A stretch of DNA of 6,003 nucleotides from Propionibacteriaceae bacterium (GCA_009781325.1 WQYJ01000132.1:1-6003); one strand, 5' to 3'; numbered from the stretch's first letter, positions 1 through 5,343 are shown. The notes: generated by a model from the sequence alone, not told the origin. Translations and numbers: made by a program.

Positions 1-741
1 CAGGACATTGACATCGGGATTGGCTGTCAGCAACTCGGTGGTGACGCGCATGGAGTCGTCCACCTTCACATTGCCGTCTACCTTGGCAGTGATTGTTGCA
101 TTCGGATTGGCTGCAATGACTTCTTCGAACCCTTGGTCACGCAGGAGTACGGGAACCTCATCAGGCTCAGTGATGAAGCCAATATTCAGCGTCGCGTCAT
201 CACCAAAGTCTTTCAGGATCGCCTGAGCAGCTTGGCGTCCGCCAGCTACGTTATCAGCACCGAGATACTGCACGATGGTTGCACCTTGGTCCTTCAATGC
301 CTCGTCAGACAAGATGACGTTCACGGTAAACACCGGGACGCCAGCATCATTTGCTGCCTTCACAATGGCGGCACCTGGTTCTGACTTCACTGCGTTCAGA
401 GCAAATGCGCAAGGCTCCTTGAGAAGCATTGCCTGCGCCTGTGCCAACTGCACAGCATCATCATTATCGGCAATCTGTACTTCAACATCGAAACCTGCTT
501 CGGCACCGGCTTCTTCGAAGCCCCTCTTCATGGCGATGTAGTAGGGGTTCGAGAGGTTCGGCAGGGCTACAGCGATGTAGGGCGTGTCTGCATCGCAGGC
601 CGCTGGACGCGGAATCCCTGTCGCGGGCCCTGTACTCGAGGGTGGGTTATCCACTCCGGTCGTGCAACTTGCTAGGGCGAGAGCAAGAGGAATCGCTGCC
701 ACGATGACTGCGACCTTCTTTATCATTTTCATACCACTCAT
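1..741 (-). CDS. RbsB-like ABC sugar-binding lipoprotein (3' end beyond window)
   Basis: Extracellular solute-binding protein of the periplasmic-binding-protein type I (ribose/xylose) family, expected to be lipid-anchored outside the membrane and to deliver a sugar to the permease encoded just upstream. The frame is open from an ATG at 741 to the window edge, giving 247 residues, roughly three quarters of a usual family member. Residues 1-26 form a lipoprotein signal: Lys-rich start, hydrophobic stretch, and lipobox LASC with Cys26 as the lipidation site. A Pro/Ser/Thr-rich linker follows. The mature domain starts near residue 54 and carries LSNPYY (63-68), matching RbsB NNPFF, then GVPVFTVN (134-141) and LGADNVAGG (160-168). 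Arg201 aligns with ribose-contacting Arg141 of RbsB, but the RbsB Asp89-Arg90 pair is Asn141-Val142 here, so ribose is doubtful. Cys49 and Cys111 could form a disulfide. An AAAGGA ribosome site precedes the ATG at 741; ATGs at codons 4 and 6 are alternatives. It lies 50 nt after the permease, presumably in the same operon. Confidence 0.9.
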   Translation of the reverse strand, partial: MSGMKMIKKVAVIVAAIPLALALASCTTGVDNPPSSTGPATGIPRPAACDADTPYIAVALPNLSNPYYIAMKRGFEEAGAEAGFDVEVQIADNDDAVQLAQAQAMLLKEPCAFALNAVKSEPGAAIVKAANDAGVPVFTVNVILSDEALKDQGATIVQYLGADNVAGGRQAAQAILKDFGDDATLNIGFITEPDEVPVLLRDQGFEEVIAANPNATITAKVDGNVKVDDSMRVTTELLTANPDVNVL

Positions 742-764
742 ATGTGATTTCCTTTCGTTTTGCG

Positions 765-777
765 AATAAGTCTTATT
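765..777. repeat. Short AT-rich inverted repeat between permease and binding-protein genes
   Basis: AATAAG and CTTATT flank a single base in the 50-nt gap between the permease stop and the binding-protein start. The one-base centre makes an RNA hairpin poor, so a DNA-level site or chance are both possible. No function can be assigned from sequence alone. Confidence 0.3.
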
Positions 778-791
778 ATTTCCGCCGGTAA

Positions 792-1856
792 TTATTGCAA
801 CGCAGGTGTTGCAGCCGGTTCATTGGGAGGTTTCGCATTCGGGGAACGCAACCCCGGAGCTCGCTTAGACAGCAAAGCAGACAGTGAAACCTGACGGCGA
901 TATGTGTCAAGAATGACACCGCCAAGGATGATGACGCCGATCACGAGAGGCTGCCAGTAGCTCTCCACCCGTACAACGTTCATTCCATTCGATACAGTGG
1001 CAATAAGGATGGAGCCAAGCAGGGCTCCTGGGATGGTTCCGATACCGCCGAAAAGACTGACCCCACCGACCACTGCAGAAGCGATCGAATAGAACAGTTC
1101 ATTGCCCGAACCGGCAACCGGATAACCCACCATGAGGCGGCTGGTTGTAATCAGACCACCGAATGCTGCGCAGAGTCCCGACATGGCGTACACCGTGATC
1201 GTGACCCGCGGAATGGAGATACCTGAGAGCCGAGATGTCTCAGCGTTACCTCCGACCGAGTAAATGTGAACACCCAAGGGAGTCCGTCTCAGAATGAAGG
1301 TGAAGGTGATGAAGGCGATAGCGAGCAGCACCACCGGCATCGGAACTCCCAGGATAGAACCGCGGCCAATAACCGCGAAGAAGGGGTCTTTCACAGAGAC
1401 CGATTGAGCCCCAGTCATAATCTTCGGAATCGAGGCAGCAATACCGAAGGTTGAGAATGTGACAATGAAGGGCGGCAACTTGGCGTAATGCACGATCACC
1501 CCATTAAAGACACCCACAGCAACACCTGCGGCGATAGCGACCAGCGCAGCGATCCACCAGGGCGCTCCGTTATACATCACAATTGCTGCAAGCATCCCGG
1601 TCAGACAGAGATTGGAACCCGTAGAAAGATCAATTCCGCCTGTCAGAAGCACAAAGGTCTGCCCCAGTGCCAAGAATCCAATAACTGCACCATTGAGGAG
1701 GAGGATCTGAAGATTTGCTGTTGTGCGGAAAGTGGGCGACATCAATGAGAACACAATGGCTACAACCAGAATGATCCCAATAACACCCACCTCATCTGGA
1801 AGTCGCCACTTCTTCATCGAACTCCAATCTCGCGCAGTTCGCACATTGATGCTCAT
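792..1856 (-). CDS. RbsC-type ABC sugar transporter permease
   Basis: Inner-membrane permease of the ribose/branched-chain ABC permease family (BPD_transp_2 type); 354 residues from this start. It forms the channel for a sugar brought by the binding protein. Family signatures are plain: TGGIDLSTGS at 72-81 after the second hydrophobic segment, the GVFNG...KLPPF block at about 115-130, VGGNAETSRLSGI at 201-213 (cytoplasmic loop expected to contact the ATPase), and GGVSLFGGIGTIPGALLG in the C-terminal third. Several strongly hydrophobic segments span residues about 23-320, and the tail is a Pro/Ala-rich cytoplasmic extension. The start is uncertain: the ATG at 1856 has no good ribosome site and sits just after an inverted repeat, whereas an ATG at 1817 (Met14, MKKWRLP) is preceded by GGAG four bases upstream. 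No ATPase gene lies between the divergent regulator and the binding-protein gene, so that subunit must be encoded elsewhere, perhaps beyond the left edge. Confidence 0.93.
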   Translation of the reverse strand: MSINVRTARDWSSMKKWRLPDEVGVIGIILVVAIVFSLMSPTFRTTANLQILLLNGAVIGFLALGQTFVLLTGGIDLSTGSNLCLTGMLAAIVMYNGAPWWIAALVAIAAGVAVGVFNGVIVHYAKLPPFIVTFSTFGIAASIPKIMTGAQSVSVKDPFFAVIGRGSILGVPMPVVLLAIAFITFTFILRRTPLGVHIYSVGGNAETSRLSGISIPRVTITVYAMSGLCAAFGGLITTSRLMVGYPVAGSGNELFYSIASAVVGGVSLFGGIGTIPGALLGSILIATVSNGMNVVRVESYWQPLVIGVIILGGVILDTYRRQVSLSALLSKRAPGLRSPNAKPPNEPAATPALQ

Positions 1857-1857
1857 T

Positions 1858-1874
1858 TGAGCGTCAGGCGCTCA
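1858..1874. promoter_or_regulatory. Inverted repeat in permease leader, candidate operator or hairpin
   Basis: TGAGCG and CGCTCA are perfect 6-bp arms around a 5-base centre, ending one base from the upstream permease ATG. At the DNA level this could be an operator for the divergently encoded SorC regulator. In RNA it would form a small hairpin that could hide the ATG at 1856 and favour the internal start at 1817. The arms are seen directly; both roles are inference. Confidence 0.45.
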
Positions 1875-1887
1875 TATGTGGTACGCT

Positions 1888-1893
1888 AGCATA
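1888..1893 (-). promoter_or_regulatory. Possible -10 element for the leftward transport operon
   Basis: Read leftward, this hexamer is TATGCT, fitting the TANNNT core of a -10 box. Transcription would begin near 1881, leaving a leader of about 25 nt to the ATG at 1856 or about 64 nt to the ATG at 1817, with the 1858-1874 inverted repeat inside it. No convincing -35 is visible at 16-18 nt spacing, so the call is weak. Confidence 0.25.
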
Positions 1894-1925
1894 GTGATAA
1901 ATGACGCGCAAGAGAATTGCGGGAC

Positions 1926-1944
1926 ACGTTATGGGAACGTTATG
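1926..1944. promoter_or_regulatory. Tandem direct repeat spaced 11 bp, candidate regulator binding site
   Basis: ACGTTATG occurs at 1926-1933 and again at 1937-1944, so the copies sit on the same face of the helix, about one turn apart. With the following bases the unit reads ACGTTATGKGA. It lies just upstream of the extended -10 at 1949-1957, over its -35 zone, which is where an autoregulating SorC protein or another activator or repressor could bind. The repeat is seen directly; the binding role is inferred. Confidence 0.45.
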
Positions 1945-1948
1945 TGAT

Positions 1949-1957
1949 TGATATGAT
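1949..1957 (+). promoter_or_regulatory. Extended -10 promoter for the regulator-epimerase operon
   Basis: TGATATGAT matches the extended -10 pattern TGN-TATAAT with one mismatch. The -35 zone is poor, as is common for extended -10 promoters. A transcript would begin near 1964-1966, only a few bases before the ATG at 1968. This argues for a leaderless or near-leaderless regulator mRNA and against the more upstream TTG (1917) and ATG (1953) starts, which would lie in or before the promoter. Confidence 0.45.
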
Positions 1958-1967
1958 TTCGAGTCAA

Positions 1968-2942
1968 ATGGGCAATACAGATGGACGAACCGACCGCCAG
2001 ACGCTGGCTGAGGTCGCTCGGCTCTACTATCTCCAAGATGTGAGTAAGGTCGACATCTCAGCACGATTGGGTGTGTCTCGATTCAAGGTAGCCCGCCTTC
2101 TCGACATGGCGCGCGAACAAGGCGTGGTCACGATATCCATCCAAGGTGTTGCCCCGGTAGATCCGACTGCCTCACAGGAATTGAGTCAGCATTGGGGACT
2201 CAACACTGTGGTGGTGAACTCCGGTCATGGCACTGACTCCGAAGTACGCCGATTCGTTGGCCAAGCCACCGCCGAACTACTGATGGACAATGTCCACCCA
2301 GGCGCCGCGATCGGGCTGTCGTGGGGGCGCACTCTTCGAGTGATGACCGATTACCTCACCCGGTTGCCGAAGGTATCCGTGGTTCAGCTCATCGGAGCAG
2401 TAACCTCCGATCTGGATGAATCACCGGTCGAGTTACTGCGACGCACTTCCCTATCGACCGGAGGCAAGGCCTACCCGATCATCGCCCCAGCCATCTTTGG
2501 CGACGCCTCTGCTCTGGCCGTACTGAAAACAAATCCCGACGTTCAAGCAGCCTTGGACCTGTTTGATCACCTAGATTTAGCGGTGATCGCTGTTGGCTCC
2601 TGGGACCCGCCAGCTTCGCAGATCCGTGCGGTTCTCGGCGTGGAGGACCGCCAACTCCTTGACAATATCGGTGTGAAAGCTGAAGTGGCAGGGGTTTTCT
2701 TTGACGAAGACGGCAACACCGTCGCCGAAGATTTCTCTGCACGCTACCTATCGATCTCCGCCTCACAGCTACGTCGAATACCGCGGGTCGTTGCCGCTGC
2801 CGGCGGCCTGATCAAACTGGACGCTGTACGGGCTGTGGTGAAGTCCGGGATTATCACTGACTTGGTGACAGACCACACCCTGGCCGAGGCAGCACTCCAG
2901 GGCCAACCCATTACCCCCGCGATAAGCCCCGACAGGACCTAG
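1968..2942 (+). CDS. SorC-family sugar-binding transcriptional regulator
   Basis: Cytoplasmic DNA-binding regulator of the SorC (DeoR/SorC) family, which binds phosphorylated sugars. From the ATG at 1968 it has 324 residues, the usual family length. The N-terminal helix-turn-helix is clear: LAEVARLYYLQDVSKVDI then LGVSRFKVARLLDMARE, at about residues 13-50. The rest is the effector domain, with GLSWGRTLRVM, VVQLIGAV, and a C-terminal LITDHTLAE-like end (here LVTDHTLAEAAL) typical of the family. The frame stays open upstream to a TTG at 1917 and an ATG at 1953. I chose 1968 because an extended -10 overlaps those alternatives and the remaining N-terminus fits the family, though only a weak GAG precedes it. 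It is divergent from the sugar permease and stops 2 nt before the epimerase gene, so it most likely controls both operons in response to the imported sugar. Whether it activates or represses cannot be seen. Confidence 0.9.
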   Translation: MGNTDGRTDRQTLAEVARLYYLQDVSKVDISARLGVSRFKVARLLDMAREQGVVTISIQGVAPVDPTASQELSQHWGLNTVVVNSGHGTDSEVRRFVGQATAELLMDNVHPGAAIGLSWGRTLRVMTDYLTRLPKVSVVQLIGAVTSDLDESPVELLRRTSLSTGGKAYPIIAPAIFGDASALAVLKTNPDVQAALDLFDHLDLAVIAVGSWDPPASQIRAVLGVEDRQLLDNIGVKAEVAGVFFDEDGNTVAEDFSARYLSISASQLRRIPRVVAAAGGLIKLDAVRAVVKSGIITDLVTDHTLAEAALQGQPITPAISPDRT

Positions 2943-2944
2943 CG

Positions 2945-3559
2945 ATGAGAATCGGCTGCTCGTTGTGGAACGTGTCTCAGGACTCGCCCCTCGACCATGC
3001 CCGCCGCCTCGTTGATGCTGGGGTGGATCTCTTCCACTGGGACCGCGCCGACGGAATCTTTGCCAAAGCTGGGGGCTACACCGCCGACACAGCAGCAGAA
3101 ATCTGCTCGCAGACAGGCACTCGCGCCGAAGCTCATCTCATGGTTGCCGATCCGCTGCGCGAAATCGACGCGTGGTGCGAATTCTGTGAACTGGTCGTCG
3201 TCCCCGTTGAATCCGAGGATCACCTCGCAGCCATCCGCCGTATCGAAAATAGAGGACGGCAAGCGGCAATAGTAATCTCTCCCGACACCGATCTGTCTGC
3301 TCTGGATCATCTTTGCCACATTCCCACCTTGGTTATGTCCATCACACCCGGTTATGCAGGCAGTCAACCACGCCCGGAAACCTTGACCCGGCTTGCTGCA
3401 CTTCGAGACCGGCCTCTGCTCGGGATTGACGGCGGGATGACGGCTGATCTCCTCCCGAGTGCGGCCCAAGCAGGAGCAAACTGGGTTGCTGTCGGTACGG
3501 CACTGGTGCACGCCGAAGACCCCGCTGCTTGGCTCAGGTTAGCTCGCACCAGCAACTAG
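2945..3559 (+). CDS. Divergent ribulose-phosphate 3-epimerase family protein
   Basis: Predicted TIM-barrel sugar-phosphate epimerase of the Rpe/AlsE family, 204 residues against about 220 for typical Rpe. The metal-binding set is kept: His31 and Asp33 in FHWDRADG, His64 in AHLMV, and Asp162 in GIDGGM; Asp36 matches the Asp of the usual MDG. The phosphate-site loops MSITPGYAG (131-139) and VGTALV near the C-terminus are recognisable. Departures from canonical Rpe are notable: HVDVMDG is HWDRADG, the usual NLTLG stretch after it is replaced by KAGGYTADT, and the HPE motif reads PVES. These suggest a substrate other than D-ribulose 5-phosphate, perhaps another ketose phosphate from the imported sugar. 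AGGA at 2935-2938 precedes the ATG with good spacing, and the 2-nt gap implies co-transcription with the SorC regulator. It ends 1 nt from the convergent RidA gene. Family is fairly sure; substrate is unknown. Confidence 0.85.
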   Translation: MRIGCSLWNVSQDSPLDHARRLVDAGVDLFHWDRADGIFAKAGGYTADTAAEICSQTGTRAEAHLMVADPLREIDAWCEFCELVVVPVESEDHLAAIRRIENRGRQAAIVISPDTDLSALDHLCHIPTLVMSITPGYAGSQPRPETLTRLAALRDRPLLGIDGGMTADLLPSAAQAGANWVAVGTALVHAEDPAAWLRLARTSN

Positions 3560-3560
3560 A

Positions 3561-3935
3561 TCACTGCGGCAGGGCTGCCACCACATCGATTTCAACGAGG
3601 ATTGATGAAAGATCGGATCCAACAGTGGTTCTCACCGGATAAGGCTGAACCATCACCTCCCGATAAGCAGCATTAAATCCGTCAAAGTCTTCTGCGAGAT
3701 TCTGCAAGTGTGCAGTCACCTTCACAACATCTGCCAGAGTGGCTCCATAGACACTCAGCGCTGCCTCAACATTGGCAAGCACCTGCTTTGTCTGTGCAGC
3801 AATCCCATCCATGACTACTCCCGTTGATGGATCTTGGGGGCCAAAGCCAGCAGTGAAAATCAAACCCGCTGCGGTGCGTACTTGTGAGTAAGGGCCCACA
3901 GGAGAAGGTGCGCGCCCAGTTTGCCTATCAGTCAT
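3561..3935 (-). CDS. RidA-family (YjgF/UK114) reactive intermediate deaminase
   Basis: Small cytoplasmic protein of 124 residues, full length for the RidA/YjgF/YER057c/UK114 family, which forms trimers and hydrolyses reactive enamines/imines such as 2-aminoacrylate released by PLP enzymes. GPYSQ at 14-18 carries the conserved Tyr16. Arg102 in YPVRTTVG aligns with catalytic Arg105 of E. coli RidA, and Glu115 in VEIDVVAAL with Glu120, so it should be active. Odd points: TSGQ of the E. coli protein is TAGF here, and Cys107 is Thr104. The ATG at 3935 has no ribosome site, and a TAGACT hexamer read leftward sits 6 nt upstream, so the mRNA may be leaderless. It converges on the epimerase with a 1-nt gap that leaves no room for a terminator between them. 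It is not evidently part of the sugar pathway. Confidence 0.92.
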   Translation of the reverse strand: MTDRQTGRAPSPVGPYSQVRTAAGLIFTAGFGPQDPSTGVVMDGIAAQTKQVLANVEAALSVYGATLADVVKVTAHLQNLAEDFDGFNAAYREVMVQPYPVRTTVGSDLSSILVEIDVVAALPQ

Positions 3936-3941
3936 GAGGTC

Positions 3942-3947
3942 AGTCTA
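3942..3947 (-). promoter_or_regulatory. Candidate -10 element for the RidA gene
   Basis: Read leftward this is TAGACT, a TANNNT-type -10 hexamer. Six bases separate it from the ATG at 3935, which would place the transcription start at the start codon itself. That fits the absence of a ribosome site. The -35 zone is not recognisable. Confidence 0.35.
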
Positions 3948-4000
3948 TCGGTGGTGAAAACTAAATCAGGATCGCAGGTGAACCGCAGTGTCGTACCGCG

Positions 4001-4022
4001 CTAATCAAGATACCTCGATTAG
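4001..4022. promoter_or_regulatory. Inverted repeat upstream of the hydrolase, candidate operator
   Basis: CTAATC and GATTAG are perfect 6-bp arms separated by 10 bp. The right arm overlaps the candidate -10 of the hydrolase promoter, the position of a repressor site. The dyad is seen directly; the bound protein is unknown, and 6-bp arms can arise by chance. Confidence 0.4.
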
Positions 4023-4025
4023 ACT
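4020..4025 (+). promoter_or_regulatory. Candidate -10 element for the hydrolase gene
   Basis: TAGACT, the same hexamer that faces the RidA gene in the opposite direction, lies 28 bases before the hydrolase ATG. A start near 4032 would leave a leader of about 22 nt holding the AGGAGG site. No clear -35 is seen at 16-18 nt. Confidence 0.35.
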
Positions 4026-4040
4026 ACCCACATGGATGGC

Positions 4041-4046
4041 AGGAGG
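4041..4046 (+). promoter_or_regulatory. Strong ribosome binding site of the hydrolase gene
   Basis: Perfect AGGAGG, 7 nt before the ATG at 4054, fixes the hydrolase start. It is the only full consensus site in the window; the other genes have weaker sites or none. Confidence 0.85.
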
Positions 4047-4053
4047 ATAGTCC

Positions 4054-5010
4054 ATGCATGAAGAAACTGTGATTATCGGTAAGGGGGGAGAATTCCCATT
4101 AGAAGGAGTTCTGACACTACCGGATTCACCCCATGAGGCTCTGCCTGCCCTGTTGCTGGTCCATGGGTCTGGTCCCCTGAATCGGGATGAGAAGATCGGT
4201 GTGCTCACACCCTTCAAAGACATAGCAAAGTTTCTGGCAGCCAACGGGATCGCCAGCCTGCGCTATGACAAGCGAACCTTCGTCTACGGCAAGAAACTGA
4301 GGAAAGAACTCAAGAACCCCACAGTACGAGAAGAAACCATCGATGATGCTTTAGCGGCAACAAAGGTTCTGAAAGCCGATGCACGAATCAACCCCCATGC
4401 AGTCTTTCTTGCCGGACACAGCCTTGGCGGCATGCTAGCACCCAGAATCGACGGTGAAGGCGGTGACTATGCAGGAATCATCATCCTGGCAGGCTCTCCT
4501 CGCAACCTTCTCGATATTATCGAGGATCAGAATGCAGAAGCCATTGCATCGTTGACCGGAGCGATCCAGTTCATTGCCAAGAAGCAAGTAGCAGCACTAC
4601 TCAAACAGATCGATACCTACAACACGTGGTCTTTAGAGGAATCCAAACACCACAAGCTGATCAACATCAGCGCCTACTACTTCAAGGAGATGGAAGCACA
4701 CCCAGCCTCCGACTACCTTCTTCAACTCAATAAACCCACCCTCATCCTTCAGGGAGGCTCTGACTTTCAAGTAAGCGTTGACAAGGACTTTGGTGCGTAC
4801 AAAGCCCTCCTCAAGAACCATCCCAACATCAAATTCCACCTCTACCCTGGCCTCAGCCACACCTTCACCCCCTCCATCTACGGAAACATCATGAAGGCCA
4901 AACAAGAATACAAAGTACCCGGCAGAGTCCATGAACAAGTCCTCGACGACATCCGTGACTTCATCATGTCCTCGCCAGTGGACCACCCAACAGCCAGTGG
5001 TGGGGCCTAG
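4054..5010 (+). CDS. Alpha/beta hydrolase (serine esterase/peptidase-like)
   Basis: Predicted cytoplasmic alpha/beta-fold hydrolase of 318 residues; no signal peptide or membrane segment is visible. The parts appear in the expected order: LEGVLTLP strand (16-23), oxyanion-loop motif LLLVHGSGP (33-41), LRYDKRT (69-75), EETIDDALAATKVL (93-106), nucleophile elbow GHSLGG with Ser123, ILAGSPR (144-150), an alpha-helical lid region about 152-215, then Asp237 in LQGGSDFQVS and His269 in PGLSHTF, completing a Ser-Asp-His triad. The KRT, EETIDDALAA and GHSLGGMLAPRI wording resembles the S33-type hydrolases often found behind a DUF3887 domain, but here the hydrolase stands alone. The substrate cannot be told from sequence: a small ester, lactone or peptide are all possible. 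The last 12 residues or so are Pro/Ser/Gly-rich and probably disordered. It is a single-gene unit, divergent from RidA (118-bp gap), and runs towards the oppositely transcribed rRNA operon. Confidence 0.9.
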   Translation: MHEETVIIGKGGEFPLEGVLTLPDSPHEALPALLLVHGSGPLNRDEKIGVLTPFKDIAKFLAANGIASLRYDKRTFVYGKKLRKELKNPTVREETIDDALAATKVLKADARINPHAVFLAGHSLGGMLAPRIDGEGGDYAGIIILAGSPRNLLDIIEDQNAEAIASLTGAIQFIAKKQVAALLKQIDTYNTWSLEESKHHKLINISAYYFKEMEAHPASDYLLQLNKPTLILQGGSDFQVSVDKDFGAYKALLKNHPNIKFHLYPGLSHTFTPSIYGNIMKAKQEYKVPGRVHEQVLDDIRDFIMSSPVDHPTASGGA

Positions 5011-5043
5011 TGGCCGCGGAATACTCATAACGGGTGTGATTCA

Positions 5044-5058
5044 TCGTCACTTTGACGA
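5044..5058. repeat. Small hairpin downstream of the hydrolase
   Basis: TCGTCA and TGACGA pair around a 3-base loop, 33 nt after the hydrolase stop. No T-run follows, so it is not a good intrinsic terminator, though it could protect the 3' end of the mRNA. The rest of 5011-5112 shows no gene or other clear signal. Confidence 0.3.
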
Positions 5059-5112
5059 CAGATAACTCCCTCTCCGAAGTGTTATGTGCTATTGAGAGGC
5101 AAGCCCAGAAAC

Positions 5113-5146
5113 AACAAAACCCCCGAGTTTCCTCAGGGGTTTTGTT
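5113..5146 (-). terminator. Intrinsic terminator of the rRNA operon, probably bidirectional
   Basis: An 11-bp perfect stem (AACAAAACCCC against GGGGTTTTGTT) continues through one mismatch into three more pairs (GAG/CTC) and closes on a 4-base loop. Read leftward, GGGGTTTTGTTGTTT supplies a T-rich tail right after the 5S gene, so it ends the rRNA transcript. Read rightward, the arm also gives TTTTGTT and could stop hydrolase read-through into the rRNA operon. Confidence 0.85.
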
Positions 5147-5151
5147 AAATG

Positions 5152-5268
5152 TCCGGCGACGTCCTACTCTCCCACACAGTCTCCCGTGCAGTACCATCGG
5201 CGCTGAAAGGCTTAACTTCCGGGTTCGGAATGGAGCCGGGTGTTTCCCTTTCGCCATGATCACCGTAA
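5152..5268 (-). rRNA. rrf: 5S ribosomal RNA
   Basis: About 117 nt read leftward. It has the conserved CCATTCCGAACCCGGAAG block and the AGCGCCGATGGTACTGC block, and terminal segments (TACGGTGAT near the 5' end, GTCGCCGGA at the 3' end) that pair as helix I with G-U pairs and one mismatch. The wording, including GCGAAAGGGAAAC near the 5' end, is of actinobacterial type. It lies between the 23S gene and the terminator in the usual 23S-5S order. Ends are set from helix I and may be off by a base or two. Confidence 0.95.
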
Positions 5269-5289
5269 CTCTATTGAGATGTTTTCGGA

Positions 5290-5312
5290 GTTCCCGACCG
5301 TATCTCGGGAAC
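5290..5312. repeat. Hairpin in the 23S-5S spacer
   Basis: GTTCCCGA and TCGGGAAC pair perfectly over 8 bp with a 7-base loop, in the roughly 75-nt spacer between 23S and 5S. Such stems often serve as RNase processing or antitermination elements in rRNA precursors. The spacer contains no tRNA gene. Confidence 0.6.
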
Positions 5313-5343
5313 CACACAGTGGACGCAAGCATCTTTGTTGAAA

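Noticed and set aside
8..769. Four plus-strand open frames at the left end
   Set aside because: The minus strand is one continuous frame from 741 to the window edge with a lipobox and sugar-binding-protein motifs; the plus-strand frames are its shadows.
737..1880. The 10-mer CACATATGAG, read leftward, at both the binding-protein start (737-746) and the permease leader (1871-1880)
   Set aside because: The match stops at 10 bases on both sides, one copy includes a start codon, and the leader copy opens only a three-codon frame ending in TGA. Chance is the simpler explanation.
2939..3511. 190-codon open frame on the minus strand opposite the epimerase gene
   Set aside because: The plus strand encodes a recognisable Rpe-family protein with conserved metal ligands over the whole span; the antisense product shows no family resemblance and no ribosome site stands out.
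4083..4088. Run of six G near the start of the hydrolase gene, considered as a phase-variation tract
   Set aside because: Six bases is short for slipped-strand switching and the gene is a housekeeping-like cytoplasmic enzyme with an intact frame.
4633..5028. 131-codon minus-strand open frame opposite the end of the hydrolase
   Set aside because: It lies against a well-supported alpha/beta hydrolase sequence carrying the catalytic Asp and His, and its Val/Glu/Gly-rich product looks like an antisense shadow.
5269..5343. Possible tRNA in the 23S-5S spacer
   Set aside because: The spacer is only about 75 nt, has no TTCGA-type T-loop or cloverleaf arms, and is explained by one 8-bp hairpin.
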